From CAWEPK01 sp049521495 (GTDB lineage: Bacteria; Desulfobacterota; Syntrophorhabdia; Syntrophorhabdales; WCHB1-27): 64,000 bases of DNA. Shown here one piece after another: positions 1-8,514 of the stretch. Below the pieces are notes generated by a model that was not told the DNA's origin, made no database searches, and was given only the letters and a program-made list of their open reading frames with translations. Each line of letters starts with the position of its first letter. Position 1 is the first letter of the stretch. Location of the stretch: contig JBEKOT010000001.1 of assembly GCA_049521495.1 (NCBI GenBank), forward strand, positions 1 through 64,000, in the 5' to 3' direction. Position numbers and translations under genes: made by a program.

Positions 1-126
1 GGTTCCGTATCGGGGCTCGGACTCGCCTTCTTCTCCGAATATACCGGCCAGCACCTCTCAACCCCGGAGGCAGCGGAGAGGAAGCTGGAGCTGCCGGTGC
101 TGGGGAGCATAAGGGAGAAGGGCTGA
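1..126 (+). CDS. C-terminal end of Wzz/GumC-like polysaccharide chain-length determinant (partial)
   Basis: Only the last 41 codons are in the window; the frame is open from base 1 to TGA at 124-126. The tail contains a Leu/Gly/Phe membrane stretch (GLGLAFFSEY) followed by LSTPEAAERKLELPVLGSI. This matches the conserved end of Wzz/GumC chain-length regulators and tyrosine autokinase adaptors, where the second transmembrane helix is followed by a 'tPeev...lglpvLGsIP' signature. The next gene is an XrtA-associated type ATPase, which normally follows the XrtA-system chain-length determinant, so that subfamily is likely. The family sets exopolysaccharide chain length at the inner membrane. Most of the protein lies outside the window. 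Confidence 0.7.
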   Translation, partial: GSVSGLGLAFFSEYTGQHLSTPEAAERKLELPVLGSIREKG

Positions 127-203
127 TCTAGGGTCGAAGTCGAGAATCAACTTGCCGTCCAGTATAAGGGGTAGGGGAAGGATCATATATAAGGGGTGAG
201 GTA

Positions 204-1628
204 ATGTACCTTAACTATTACAATTTCAGGAAAGAACCGTTCCAGATCACGCCCGATCCGGAATTCCTTTTCTTGAGTCCGAGCCACAAAGAGGCTATGG
301 CGTCGATCATTTACGGCATCGAAGGGAAGAAGGGCTTCATAGCAATAGTGGGGGGGGTGGGGGTCGGCAAGACTACCATCCTTCGGTCGTATCTGGAGAG
401 AGTCAACAGGGACGAGATAAAGATCATCTATATCTTCAACGCCAATCTTTCTTTCAGAAGCCTCCTGGAGACGATCTATCAGGAACTCGGCATCGCCCCA
501 CGCACTGAAGATATCTTTCTGATGGTGAACCAGCTTCACGAGGTGTTGATCGAAGAGTACAAGAAAGGTTGCACAGTGGTTCTCATAGTCGATGAAGCGC
601 AGAACATGCCCGTCGAGACGCTGGAAAACCTGCGCATGCTGTCGAACCTAGAGACGGCGACGGACAAGTTGATCCAGATCGTTCTCATAGGACAGCCGGA
701 ATTCGACGACAAGCTGAACCGGTACGAGCTGCGGCAGCTCAAGCAGCGCATTGCAATACGGGCGACCATACTCCCTCTCACTAGAGAAGAAAGCGAGAGG
801 TACATCAGGCACCGGCTCTCGAAGGTAATGCTTAGGGAAGAGCCGGTTCTGTCAAGGCGCGCCCTCAAAGAGATTGTGCGATATTCAAGGGGGATCCCCA
901 GAGTCATCAACATTTTGTGCGACAACGCCTTCGTTACAGGTTACGGATACCAGAAGAAACCGGTTACCGCCAGAATAGTGAGGGAGATCTGCTCCGATTT
1001 TCATTCCGGCAAAGCTAAGGAACGGGAACATAAGCCGGAGTATTTCTTCCGGTGGAAAGCGGCCGGCATTTTCGCGCTCCTCCTTGCTTTAATCGGGGTA
1101 TTCTGGCTATCTCCCTACAAGGACCATGCTTGGGACCGGTTCTTGAGCCAGGTGCAGCAATTGAAGGAAAGCCCGGCTCTGGCCAAACATGCTCAGGACA
1201 TAGCTGCCGGACCGGACATGGCGGCAGAGGCTCCCGGGGCGTCCATGTCTGTTCCGGCCCCCGCGACGCCGGCGACGCAACCGCAGCCCGAAACGGCGAC
1301 GGCGGTCTCCACGGCAGGGGTTGCGACGGCAGGGACCGGAACAATGGTGCAGGCGTCTCCGACCGGGCAGCCGGTCGCAACCCGGGTTGGAAGGCAGCAG
1401 CCGTCAGCGCCGGTGCCTCCCCAGGTGCTCAAGAGGCAAGGTTCCGTAGTGGTGGAAAAGGGTGATACTTTGTCAAGGCTGATTAATACCAAGTACGGCT
1501 TCTTCGACAACGAGCTTCTCCAGAAGGTGAAGCAACAAAACCCGGCCATCAAGGACGTGAACCGCATTTACGTCGGAGACACTATTATGTTGCCGGAAAA
1601 CGGGAGAGGAGCCGTCCGGAGAAAATGA
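204..1628 (+). CDS. ExeA/XrtA-associated AAA ATPase with C-terminal LysM-like domain
   Basis: A 474-residue ATPase. The N-terminus (NYYNFRKEPFQITPDPEF) is typical of the ExeA / XrtA-system ATPase family. Walker A is GGVGVGKT (50-57), and Walker B is VVLIVDEAQ around residues 125-133. The AAA part ends near residue 270. A single membrane helix follows (about 284-303), then a long Pro/Ala/Thr-rich linker. The C-terminal 55 residues begin VVVEKGDTLSRL and end in DVNRIYVGDTIMLPE, a LysM-like peptidoglycan-binding pattern. The usual XrtA-associated ATPase lacks this extension, so the protein probably spans the inner membrane and touches the wall. It sits between the chain-length protein and the initiating sugar transferase of the exopolysaccharide locus. 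The start has an RBS-like ggggtgagg at 191-199. The codons for the last 12 residues are duplicated downstream. Confidence 0.85.
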   Translation: MYLNYYNFRKEPFQITPDPEFLFLSPSHKEAMASIIYGIEGKKGFIAIVGGVGVGKTTILRSYLERVNRDEIKIIYIFNANLSFRSLLETIYQELGIAPRTEDIFLMVNQLHEVLIEEYKKGCTVVLIVDEAQNMPVETLENLRMLSNLETATDKLIQIVLIGQPEFDDKLNRYELRQLKQRIAIRATILPLTREESERYIRHRLSKVMLREEPVLSRRALKEIVRYSRGIPRVINILCDNAFVTGYGYQKKPVTARIVREICSDFHSGKAKEREHKPEYFFRWKAAGIFALLLALIGVFWLSPYKDHAWDRFLSQVQQLKESPALAKHAQDIAAGPDMAAEAPGASMSVPAPATPATQPQPETATAVSTAGVATAGTGTMVQASPTGQPVATRVGRQQPSAPVPPQVLKRQGSVVVEKGDTLSRLINTKYGFFDNELLQKVKQQNPAIKDVNRIYVGDTIMLPENGRGAVRRK

Positions 1629-1684
1629 AGGGAACCGGGCCAAATGCCTCTTCCTTTTTATGAGGGGGTGGCTCCACGAGCTTC
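1589..1684 (+). repeat. Direct repeat copy 1 (3' end of ATPase gene plus flank)
   Basis: This 96-base block covers the last codons, the stop and 56 bases downstream of the ATPase gene. It recurs without mismatch at 1722-1817, a spacing of 133 bases. A 25-base core (1642-1666, aaatgcctcttcc onward) appears a third time at 1822-1846. The arrangement looks like a recent tandem duplication with a further partial copy. Confidence 0.9.
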
Positions 1685-1695
1685 TGCTCGTGGAG
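1672..1695 (+). terminator. Perfect 10-bp hairpin after ATPase gene
   Basis: ctccacgagc (1672-1681), loop ttct, gctcgtggag (1686-1695). The stem is perfect and begins 44 bases after the stop codon. No T-run follows, so it may be a processing or attenuation structure rather than a classic intrinsic terminator. Repeat copy 2 retains only the left arm, so the hairpin forms only once. Confidence 0.5.
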
Positions 1696-1721
1696 GGGGC
1701 GACGCTAGCCCCAGTAATTGC

Positions 1722-1817
1722 GTTGCCGGAAAACGGGAGAGGAGCCGTCCGGAGAAAATGAAGGGAACCGGGCCAAATGCCTCTTCCTTTTTATGAGGGG
1801 GTGGCTCCACGAGCTTC
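1722..1817 (+). repeat. Direct repeat copy 2 (non-coding duplicate of ATPase 3' end)
   Basis: This is the exact 96-base copy of 1589-1684. It carries the codons LPENGRGAVRRK plus stop out of their gene context, so it is untranslated debris between the ATPase and sugar-transferase genes. A third, 25-base partial copy follows at 1822-1846. Confidence 0.9.
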
Positions 1818-1926
1818 CGTTAAATGCCTCTTCCTTTTTATGAGGGAGAATCCGGCCGCAGCGGCGCACCCGTAAAGCGGTTCGCCAAGTAGCTGCATTT
1901 CCGGAAATGGGAAAAGAGAGAAGGCA

Positions 1927-3084
1927 ATGATAGACGGCCGTATAAACCGGAGACGGGGAAGGATTTTCTCGCCAATTTTTGCGAGCCGTCTCGCCAGCCA
2001 TGACTACGACTTTTACGATGAGGCCTCCTTCAACGCGCATGTCCGCGTGGAGAGGAGAAGAACCGAGCGCACCATGAAGCCGCTCCTCCTTATGCTCGTT
2101 GATATCAGCAGTCTGGAGAAGGGCAAGGGCAGGACAAAGGCGATTGAGAAGATCGCCTATGCAATCTGTTCCTGTTCCAGGAAGATCGACGTAAAAGGCT
2201 GGTACAAACGTAATGCGGTTTTCGGCATCGTTTTCACCGAGCTTCCGCGCGCAGTTCATGGGATAAGGGAAAAATTGGCCGAGAAAGTAATGCGTTCCCT
2301 TTCCCGGGCGCTCAGACCGGACGAGACGCAAAAGATAAAGATCTCAACGCACATCTATCCGGAAGAGGAACAAAGCGAAATAGCGGTCAGGAACCTAATG
2401 GACTTTTATCTGTACCCCGACTTGACAAAAACACGCCGGACGCGCCTTTCTCTAATCCTGAAGAGGATAATTGACTTCGTGGGCAGCGCCGCCGCCCTTG
2501 TCGTGTTTTCCCCTCTTTTTTTGGCGATTGCCCTTGCAGTCAAATGCACTTCCCCGGGTCCGGTCCTCTTCAAGCAGCGGCGCCTGGGCGTCTCCGGCAA
2601 GGAATTTACTTTCCTCAAGTTCAGATCCATGTACATGAACAGTGACCCGGAAGATCATATCGCCTATATCAAAAAGTACATAAACGGAAATGTAGGGAAC
2701 GGCGCCGATGCGGCACAGGACGACGGTATCTTCAAAATAAAGAACGACCGGCGCGTTACGTTCCTTGGCAGACTGCTTCGTAAGACCAGCCTCGACGAAC
2801 TGCCCCAGTTTATCAACGTGCTGAAGGGGGATATGTCGCTCGTGGGGCCCAGACCGCCCATTCCCTACGAGTACGAGCAGTATGAAATCTGGCATCGGCG
2901 GAGGGTACTGGAAGTAAAGCCGGGCCTCACGGGACTCTGGCAAGTGAAGGGACGAAGCATTACTACTTTTGATGAAATGGTCCGCCTTGATCTGCGATAT
3001 CTAAGGGAGCGCTCTTTCTGGCTCGACCTGAAGATCCTACTGCAAACGCCCGGAACGGTTATCGCATGCAAGGGCGGCTACTAG
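1927..3084 (+). CDS. Initiating sugar-phosphate transferase (WcaJ/bacterial sugar transferase) with degenerate GGDEF-like N-terminus
   Basis: A 385-residue protein. The C-terminal half (about 175-385) is a bacterial sugar transferase: one hydrophobic helix (IIDFVGSAAALVVFSPLFL), then GPVLFKQRRLG, FLKFRSM, KTSLDELPQ, LVGPRPP and KPGLTGLWQV. The family moves a hexose- or HexNAc-1-phosphate onto undecaprenyl phosphate at the inner membrane and starts the glycan repeat. WcaJ-type enzymes usually have four extra N-terminal helices. Here there is a soluble region of about 165 residues instead. Its LLLMLVDISSL and WYKRNAVFGIVF segments resemble the first strand and active-site hairpin of a GGDEF fold without the GGDEF residues. 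I infer a non-catalytic sensory or regulatory domain. The start follows gagagaaggca. Confidence 0.85.
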   Translation: MIDGRINRRRGRIFSPIFASRLASHDYDFYDEASFNAHVRVERRRTERTMKPLLLMLVDISSLEKGKGRTKAIEKIAYAICSCSRKIDVKGWYKRNAVFGIVFTELPRAVHGIREKLAEKVMRSLSRALRPDETQKIKISTHIYPEEEQSEIAVRNLMDFYLYPDLTKTRRTRLSLILKRIIDFVGSAAALVVFSPLFLAIALAVKCTSPGPVLFKQRRLGVSGKEFTFLKFRSMYMNSDPEDHIAYIKKYINGNVGNGADAAQDDGIFKIKNDRRVTFLGRLLRKTSLDELPQFINVLKGDMSLVGPRPPIPYEYEQYEIWHRRRVLEVKPGLTGLWQVKGRSITTFDEMVRLDLRYLRERSFWLDLKILLQTPGTVIACKGGY

Positions 3085-3163
3085 GAAGCTTCCTTGACGA
3101 CCTTAACCCCCTTTCTTGCCGCCATTAGACGCATGCTCTTGAGGAGTGGTACAGGAGGCAAAA

Positions 3164-4165
3164 ATGATTCGCATCGGTGTGATCGGCTACGGCTACTGGG
3201 GTGCCAATATTGTAAGAAATTTTAACGGTATAGAAGGCGGCAAGGTCGTTTCTATTTGTGACGTCAATCAAGAGGCCCTGAAGAGGGCCCAAAGGCTATT
3301 CCCGGGGACGGAAGTCACGCCCGACTGCCGTGAGGTGGCGGCCTCGTCCGGGATCGATGCGATAGCTGTGGTGACGCCTGTCTCCACCCATTTCGAGCTC
3401 GCCAGGCTGGCACTCCTGAACGGAAAGCATATCTTCGTGGAAAAACCGTTCACTGCGAACGTCCGTCAGGCTGAGGAACTGCTGGAACTGGCCGATAAGA
3501 AAGGCCTCCTGATCATGGTAGACCATACTTTCCTTTTTACGGGAGCGGTCAGGAAGATCAAGGAGTTCATCGAAACCGACGTCCTCGGCAAGCTTTACTA
3601 TTTCGATTCCGTCCGAGTCAATCTCGGGCTTTTTCAGCATGACGTAAATGTGCTGTGGGACCTCGCTCCCCACGACCTTGCCATTATGGACCACCTTGTC
3701 GGGGGGAAGGCAAGGGCCATCGTAGCGACCGGGGAATCCCACGTTAACAGCCTGGAGGATGTGGCGTACGTTACGGTTTACCTGTCGGACAGCATGATCG
3801 CCCATTTCAACGTAAACTGGCTTTCCCCCGTGAAGGTAAGGACCACTCTCATCGGGGGAGACAAGAAGATGCTTGTCTGGAACGACCTGGACGCGGATGA
3901 GAAGATCAGGATATACGACAAAGGCGTCGAGATCAAGGGTACGGAGGGAATCTATGACCTCTTGGTAAGCTATCGCTCCGGCGACATGTGGGTCCCCAAA
4001 GTGGAGCAGGGAGAGGCGCTCAAGCTAGAATCCCAGTATTTCGTGGATTGCATCGAGAGCAACACCGCGCCTATGAACGACGGCCGGGCGGGACTCAGGG
4101 TCGTAAAGATGCTGGAGGCGGCGGACAAGTCGTTGAAGAAGAAGGGAGAGATAGTGTACCTATGA
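3164..4165 (+). CDS. wbpB: Gfo/Idh/MocA-family dehydrogenase, WbpB/WlbA-like
   Basis: A 333-residue NAD(P)-dependent oxidoreductase. The Rossmann start is IRIGVIGYGYWGANIVRNF, and the family EKPF motif lies around residue 92. I chose ATG 3164 because AGGAGG (3153-3158) is ideally spaced before it; an in-frame GTG at 3146 has no such site. The gene overlaps the next one by ATGA. With the acetyltransferase and DegT-type aminotransferase downstream it reproduces the WbpB-WbpD-WbpE set. In Pseudomonas and Bordetella that set converts UDP-GlcNAc uronic acid to UDP-2,3-diacetamido-2,3-dideoxy-glucuronic acid. In the set this enzyme makes the 3-keto sugar. The precise sugar is inferred from the neighbours. 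Confidence 0.8.
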   Translation: MIRIGVIGYGYWGANIVRNFNGIEGGKVVSICDVNQEALKRAQRLFPGTEVTPDCREVAASSGIDAIAVVTPVSTHFELARLALLNGKHIFVEKPFTANVRQAEELLELADKKGLLIMVDHTFLFTGAVRKIKEFIETDVLGKLYYFDSVRVNLGLFQHDVNVLWDLAPHDLAIMDHLVGGKARAIVATGESHVNSLEDVAYVTVYLSDSMIAHFNVNWLSPVKVRTTLIGGDKKMLVWNDLDADEKIRIYDKGVEIKGTEGIYDLLVSYRSGDMWVPKVEQGEALKLESQYFVDCIESNTAPMNDGRAGLRVVKMLEAADKSLKKKGEIVYL

Positions 4166-4680
4166 CGCACTTCGTCTCATCAAACGTAATATTGGGAAAG
4201 GACGTAAAGCTCTCGAAGTTCATAAACCTCTACGGCTGCTCGGTCGGTGACAATACGAAGATCGGCGCTTTCGTCGAGATCCAAAAGAACGCAAGGGTCG
4301 GAAGGAACTGCAAGATATCGAGCCACACTTTCATTTGCGAAGGGGTGGTGATTGAGGACGAAGTTTTCATCGGCCACGGGGTTGTCTTCATTAATGACAC
4401 ATACCCCAGGGCGACGGCGGCAGGCCGGCTTCAGACCGAGGATGACTGGTCCGTGGAGCCTACCCTGGTCAAAAGAGGCGCATCCATAGGGTCCGGGACG
4501 ACCATCCTGGCAAACGTAACCATCGGAGAGAGTGCGATAGTGGGCGCAGGAAGCGTCGTGACGACCGACGTGGCGCCAAACACGATCGTGGCCGGCAACC
4601 CCGCAAGACTGCTGAGGAAGACTGAAGAAAACCCTAAGAGGGCTGGAAGATTTAAGGGGTCCGCCTCCGCCCTAGGCTAG
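4162..4680 (+). CDS. wbpD: Hexapeptide-repeat N-acetyltransferase, WbpD/WlbB-like
   Basis: A 172-residue left-handed beta-helix acetyltransferase. Hexapeptide turns are visible throughout (SVGDNTKIGAFVEIQ, ARVGRNCKISSHTFI, ASIGSGTTILANVTIGESAIVGAGSVV), with the usual closing VAGNPARLLRK. The ATG lies inside the stop of the preceding gene (ATGA), which implies coupled translation; an in-frame extension upstream overlaps that gene and is unlikely. By family and context it acetylates the 3-amino group of the UDP-sugar made by the neighbouring dehydrogenase and aminotransferase. Confidence 0.85.
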   Translation: MTHFVSSNVILGKDVKLSKFINLYGCSVGDNTKIGAFVEIQKNARVGRNCKISSHTFICEGVVIEDEVFIGHGVVFINDTYPRATAAGRLQTEDDWSVEPTLVKRGASIGSGTTILANVTIGESAIVGAGSVVTTDVAPNTIVAGNPARLLRKTEENPKRAGRFKGSASALG

Positions 4681-4759
4681 GAAAGGGGACGGACCGAAAG
4701 GAGAGCCACTCGCGCGTGCGATAAAGTAATGGCAAAGAGCTTTATACCGAGGAGGAATA

Positions 4760-5953
4760 ATGATCGTACCTTTTGTTGATCTAAAGTTGCAATACGAGGC
4801 CATCAGGTCAGAGGTGGCAGTGGCCCTTCAGGGCGTGCTGGACCAGGCCGCTTTTGCCGGCGGTCCTTCCGTTGCAAGGTTCGAGAAGAGATTTGCCGAG
4901 TTCTGCGGCGTGAGGCACGCCATAGGCGTAAGCAGCGGCACGTCCGCCTTATGGCTAGCACTTCTCGCGTCCGGGATCGGCCGCGGTGACGAGGTGATAA
5001 CGGTCCCGAATACCTTCATCGCTACAGTCGAGGCAATAAGTTTTACCGGCGCCAAGCCGGTATTTGTCGATGTATGCGAAGACTCCTGCCTGATGGACCC
5101 CCGCCTGCTCAAAGGGGCGATCACGCCGAGGACCAAGGCCGTAATTCCCGTCCACCTTTTCGGCCAGACGGCCGATATGGACCCCATCATGCAGATCGCG
5201 GCCGACCATGGGCTTTCCGTAATAGAGGATGCGTGCCAGGCCCACGGCTCGACCTACAAGGAAAAAAAGGCCGGCAGCATGGGGGATGCCGGTTGTTTCA
5301 GCTTCTATCCCGGAAAGAACCTCGGGGCATACGGCGAGGCAGGCGCTGTTGTTACGAACAACGACAAACTGGCCGAGAGAATCGCCATCTTGAGGGACCA
5401 CGGGCAGACCCGGAAGTATTGTCACTCGATTATAGGATGGAACAGCAGGATGGACGGTTTCCAAGGGGCGATACTGGAAATCAAGCTGAAGCACCTTGAG
5501 GACTGGAACAGGGCGCGAAAAGGGCACGCCAGGCTCTACCGCGACTTTCTGTCGAAGGTCAACGGTGTGCGCTGCCCGATGGAGCAACCTTACGGAGAGC
5601 ATGTCTTCCACATATACTCAATCCGGGTGGCGTGGAGGGACGAACTCATGGCTTACCTTGCGGAGAAGGGAGTTTCCTGCGCCATCCATTATCCCGTCCC
5701 GATACATCTCCAGGAGGCATATCGTTTCCTCGGCCTTCCTAAAGGCAGCTTCCCCGCAACGGAGGCGGCTGCGGAGGAGATGGTCTCGCTCCCCATGTTC
5801 GCTGAGTTGACAGACCCGCAGATCACGTATGTGGCGGACCAAATAAAGACATTCATGGAGGGACAGGCAGGGATCGATCATGTTCAAAGGGCGATTGGCG
5901 AAAGGCCGGGGTACAAAGGGATGAGGTTGAATCGACGACCGGCGGCCGGGTAG
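4760..5953 (+). CDS. wbpE: DegT/DnrJ/EryC1 sugar aminotransferase, WbpE-like
   Basis: A 397-residue PLP enzyme. GVSSGTSALWLAL (56-68) binds the cofactor phosphate, VIEDACQAHG (154-163) carries the ring-stacking Asp, and SFYPGKNLGAYGE contains the Schiff-base Lys186. A gaggagg RBS (4749-4755) precedes ATG 4760. It transfers an amino group from glutamate to a 3-keto UDP-sugar in the cytoplasm. The order dehydrogenase, acetyltransferase, aminotransferase supports a WbpE role. The last 25 residues extend past the typical domain end. Confidence 0.85.
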   Translation: MIVPFVDLKLQYEAIRSEVAVALQGVLDQAAFAGGPSVARFEKRFAEFCGVRHAIGVSSGTSALWLALLASGIGRGDEVITVPNTFIATVEAISFTGAKPVFVDVCEDSCLMDPRLLKGAITPRTKAVIPVHLFGQTADMDPIMQIAADHGLSVIEDACQAHGSTYKEKKAGSMGDAGCFSFYPGKNLGAYGEAGAVVTNNDKLAERIAILRDHGQTRKYCHSIIGWNSRMDGFQGAILEIKLKHLEDWNRARKGHARLYRDFLSKVNGVRCPMEQPYGEHVFHIYSIRVAWRDELMAYLAEKGVSCAIHYPVPIHLQEAYRFLGLPKGSFPATEAAAEEMVSLPMFAELTDPQITYVADQIKTFMEGQAGIDHVQRAIGERPGYKGMRLNRRPAAG

Positions 5954-6025
5954 CCCGCAGCGGGTCGCCGGCGCGGCGGGCCGCAGGTGCTGGGTCGCGA
6001 GAAGCGCCCAAACTAAGAGGGACCC

Positions 6026-7348
6026 ATGAGCTATCTCAATCACGTTGTGACGACCAAGGGTTTCATCCATTCTTTCGAGCGGTCCGCCCAGATCTTGAAG
6101 CGTTTCTGCTTGGGAAGAAAAAAGTTCCTTCAAATGATCTCGTCTCTGCAGCAGGACCTTGAAGGGGACGCCAAGATCACTTTCTGCATCACCGCCTCCC
6201 TCCTGTCGGAGAATGCGCCGCTATTCAGAAAGCTCCGGCATCTGGGCCACGATGTGGCGGCACACGGTTACGTCCATACGAACATGAAGAACAAAAGCAA
6301 GAAAGAGCAGATCGAGATTATCCGCAAATGCTCGCATGCCTTCGCGCGGTTCCAGATGCCCGTCACAGGCTTTCGCTGCCCCTACCTCAGCTATAATAAC
6401 GACACCCTCGATGTGCTCAACACGGGGGGCTTTGCCTGGACGAGCAATAATATGATCCTCTGGCCCAACGGCTTGGGCGGAGGCAACGGGCGGGAGATCA
6501 AGACCTTGAGGAAGATCAACAGCCTCTACCACCTCGACTGCGCCGACAGCCGCCAGGCTCTGCCGAGGTTCAGGAACGGCTGTCTCGACATTCCCATTAC
6601 CGGCCCCGACGACGAGATGCTCCTGGAGCGGTTCAGGGTCAAGAAGAGGGAAAAGATAGTGGAAATATGGATGGATGTCCTTCGGAGGACTCATGAAAGG
6701 GGCGAGCTCTTCCATCTCCTCTTCCATCCCGAGCGTTTTCGTCATATCCGGGGTTGCATCAAAGCGATCGTAGGGGGATTAAGGCGTTTCGACGAGCCCG
6801 TTTGGGTTGCCTCCCTCATGGAGATCACCGAATGGTGGAGGCAGCGGCGGGACGTGAGCTTCGAGCATGAGCACGCGGGCGACCGCTGCGTCAAGACATG
6901 GGTAAACGCGCCGGCAAGGGCCACTATGCTGGTGAAGCTTCAAACGGGCGAAGCCTTCTCGGGCGATAAGCCGTTCTTCGGGAGCTATGCTCTGGCCCGG
7001 CCCCTGGAGATGCGCAACGGCCGCAGAGCGTTCCCTTGCATCAACGGTCGGAAGGGTACCATCGGCCTTGCGGGCCGCTCTCCGATCGAGGCGGAGACTT
7101 TCCTCAAGGAGGAGGGTTTCCTCGTCGAACGCTCGAACAATCCCGACGAACACGCGGTGTTCATTGACGGCGGCCGCCAGTTCTCGCGAAAGGATGAGGC
7201 AGCAATGCTTGCGCAGATCGAAGATTCCCCCTTTCACGTGCTTCGTCTGTGGCGGTGGCCCGATGGGATGAGAAGCAGCTTCACGATATCGGCCGATGTG
7301 GACTCCGTCACGCTCATGGATTTCATCCGGCGGGCCCTGCAGTTCTAA
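6026..7348 (+). CDS. NodB-like polysaccharide deacetylase-family protein, catalytic motif 1 not evident
   Basis: A 440-residue protein in two parts. Residues of about 45-240 resemble the NodB fold: KITFCITASLLSE corresponds to the ATFFV strand, HGYVHTNMK supplies the paired-His metal motif, and GFRCPY matches motif 3. The usual TFDDG motif with its catalytic Asp pair is missing where expected, near GFIHSFE at the N-terminus, so activity is doubtful. The C-terminal 180 residues form a second domain ending in FTISADVDSVTLMDFIRR, which I cannot assign. XrtA-type loci often carry a polysaccharide deacetylase beside FemAB proteins, as here. Confidence 0.65.
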   Translation: MSYLNHVVTTKGFIHSFERSAQILKRFCLGRKKFLQMISSLQQDLEGDAKITFCITASLLSENAPLFRKLRHLGHDVAAHGYVHTNMKNKSKKEQIEIIRKCSHAFARFQMPVTGFRCPYLSYNNDTLDVLNTGGFAWTSNNMILWPNGLGGGNGREIKTLRKINSLYHLDCADSRQALPRFRNGCLDIPITGPDDEMLLERFRVKKREKIVEIWMDVLRRTHERGELFHLLFHPERFRHIRGCIKAIVGGLRRFDEPVWVASLMEITEWWRQRRDVSFEHEHAGDRCVKTWVNAPARATMLVKLQTGEAFSGDKPFFGSYALARPLEMRNGRRAFPCINGRKGTIGLAGRSPIEAETFLKEEGFLVERSNNPDEHAVFIDGGRQFSRKDEAAMLAQIEDSPFHVLRLWRWPDGMRSSFTISADVDSVTLMDFIRRALQF

Positions 7349-7375
7349 AGGCTCGAGAGTCGGTTTGCCTTTCTT

Positions 7376-8434
7376 ATGATTGCCGCGGTCAAGAACATAG
7401 AACAGATAGGAACCGAGGCGTGGAGCCGTTTCATCGAAAGCCACCCTCTCTCCAGCGTCTATCATCATGCAGGCTGGCATCGGGTGATAGAGAAGACTTA
7501 CGGATACAAGGCCAGTTACTGCGTGATCGACGGGAAGGAAGGGATCGGCGCCGCCTTGCCCTTTGTCCTCACTCGCAGCCTGCCACTCGGAAGGCGGCTC
7601 GTCTCGTACCCGTACTCGGACGCTTGCGATCCCCTTGTCAGGGACCGGGGGGAGATGGAGGCGATTGCCAGGAAGATCGACGAGATACGGGTGGAACGGC
7701 ACATAGGGTCAGCAGAGATCAGGACATATAGGCTCATGGAGAACCTGCCGGACCTGGCCTATCCGGGGAAAACATCGTACTGCAATTATACCCTCGACCT
7801 GAGGAGGGATGGTAAGCTCCTCTTCAGGTCATTCCACAAAGATTGCGTGCAGCGGGCCATCAAAAAGGCGCAGAAGTCGTCCGTCCGGGTGGTAGAGGGG
7901 AGGACCGCTGCCGACTTGATGGAATTTTACAGGCTCCACACCGCCACGAGAAAAAGGCTGGGCGTACCCGTGCAGCCCTTTAAATTCTTCCGAAACCTCT
8001 GGGAGATCCTCCACCCGCCCGGGATTGCATCCCTGCTTCTTGCGAGGGACGGGGGGACGACCATAGCCGGCGTCGTGCAGCTCAAGTTCAAAGACACCGT
8101 CTATTACAAGTTCGCCGCGTCGGAAAGCCGGTTCCTCTTGAAGAAACCGAACCACCTTATTATCTGGAGGATGATAGAGGATGCGCAAAAGGAGGGTTAC
8201 CGCTGTCTCGATTTCGGCCGCACATTCACCGGAGACAGCGGGCTCATGCAATGGAAGGCCAGATGGGGAGCCGAGCGGAAGGATTTCCGCTACATCTATC
8301 CGGGGACTTCCGCTATAAGCCGGTTCAGCCAGGAGGGCAATCGGACGAATGCGATCCTGAGCGGCATCCTCAAGCGCATGCCGCGTTTTGTTGTGCGGGC
8401 GAGTGGAGAGCTCTTCTACCGATACCTGGCATAA
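7376..8434 (+). CDS. FemAB-like GNAT-fold protein 1 (XrtA-system type)
   Basis: A 352-residue protein with tandem GNAT-like halves. Recognisable points are the N-terminal FIESHPLSSVYHHAGWHRVIEKT-type segment (split here around SSVYHHAGW), KPNHLIIWRMIEDA and LDFGRTFTGDSGLMQWKARWG. Such proteins accompany exosortase A and are related to FemX/BioF2-type aminoacyl or acyl transferases. The natural substrate is unknown; in a glycan locus, acylation or aminoacylation of the exopolysaccharide is the likely role. The gene follows the deacetylase-like gene after 27 bases and is followed by a paralogue of nearly equal length. Confidence 0.75.
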   Translation: MIAAVKNIEQIGTEAWSRFIESHPLSSVYHHAGWHRVIEKTYGYKASYCVIDGKEGIGAALPFVLTRSLPLGRRLVSYPYSDACDPLVRDRGEMEAIARKIDEIRVERHIGSAEIRTYRLMENLPDLAYPGKTSYCNYTLDLRRDGKLLFRSFHKDCVQRAIKKAQKSSVRVVEGRTAADLMEFYRLHTATRKRLGVPVQPFKFFRNLWEILHPPGIASLLLARDGGTTIAGVVQLKFKDTVYYKFAASESRFLLKKPNHLIIWRMIEDAQKEGYRCLDFGRTFTGDSGLMQWKARWGAERKDFRYIYPGTSAISRFSQEGNRTNAILSGILKRMPRFVVRASGELFYRYLA

Positions 8435-8514
8435 GTGGTGAAGCGCTATCGATACGGCCCGGCCGTCCCGCCGAACAGCGTTGATAGGGCCAGACCGTTT
8501 AGAAACATCAGTAG

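Noticed and set aside
1589..1846. Possible CRISPR-like array
   Set aside because: Only two long copies and one short fragment, unequal spacing, and copy 1 contains coding sequence. It is a tandem duplication.
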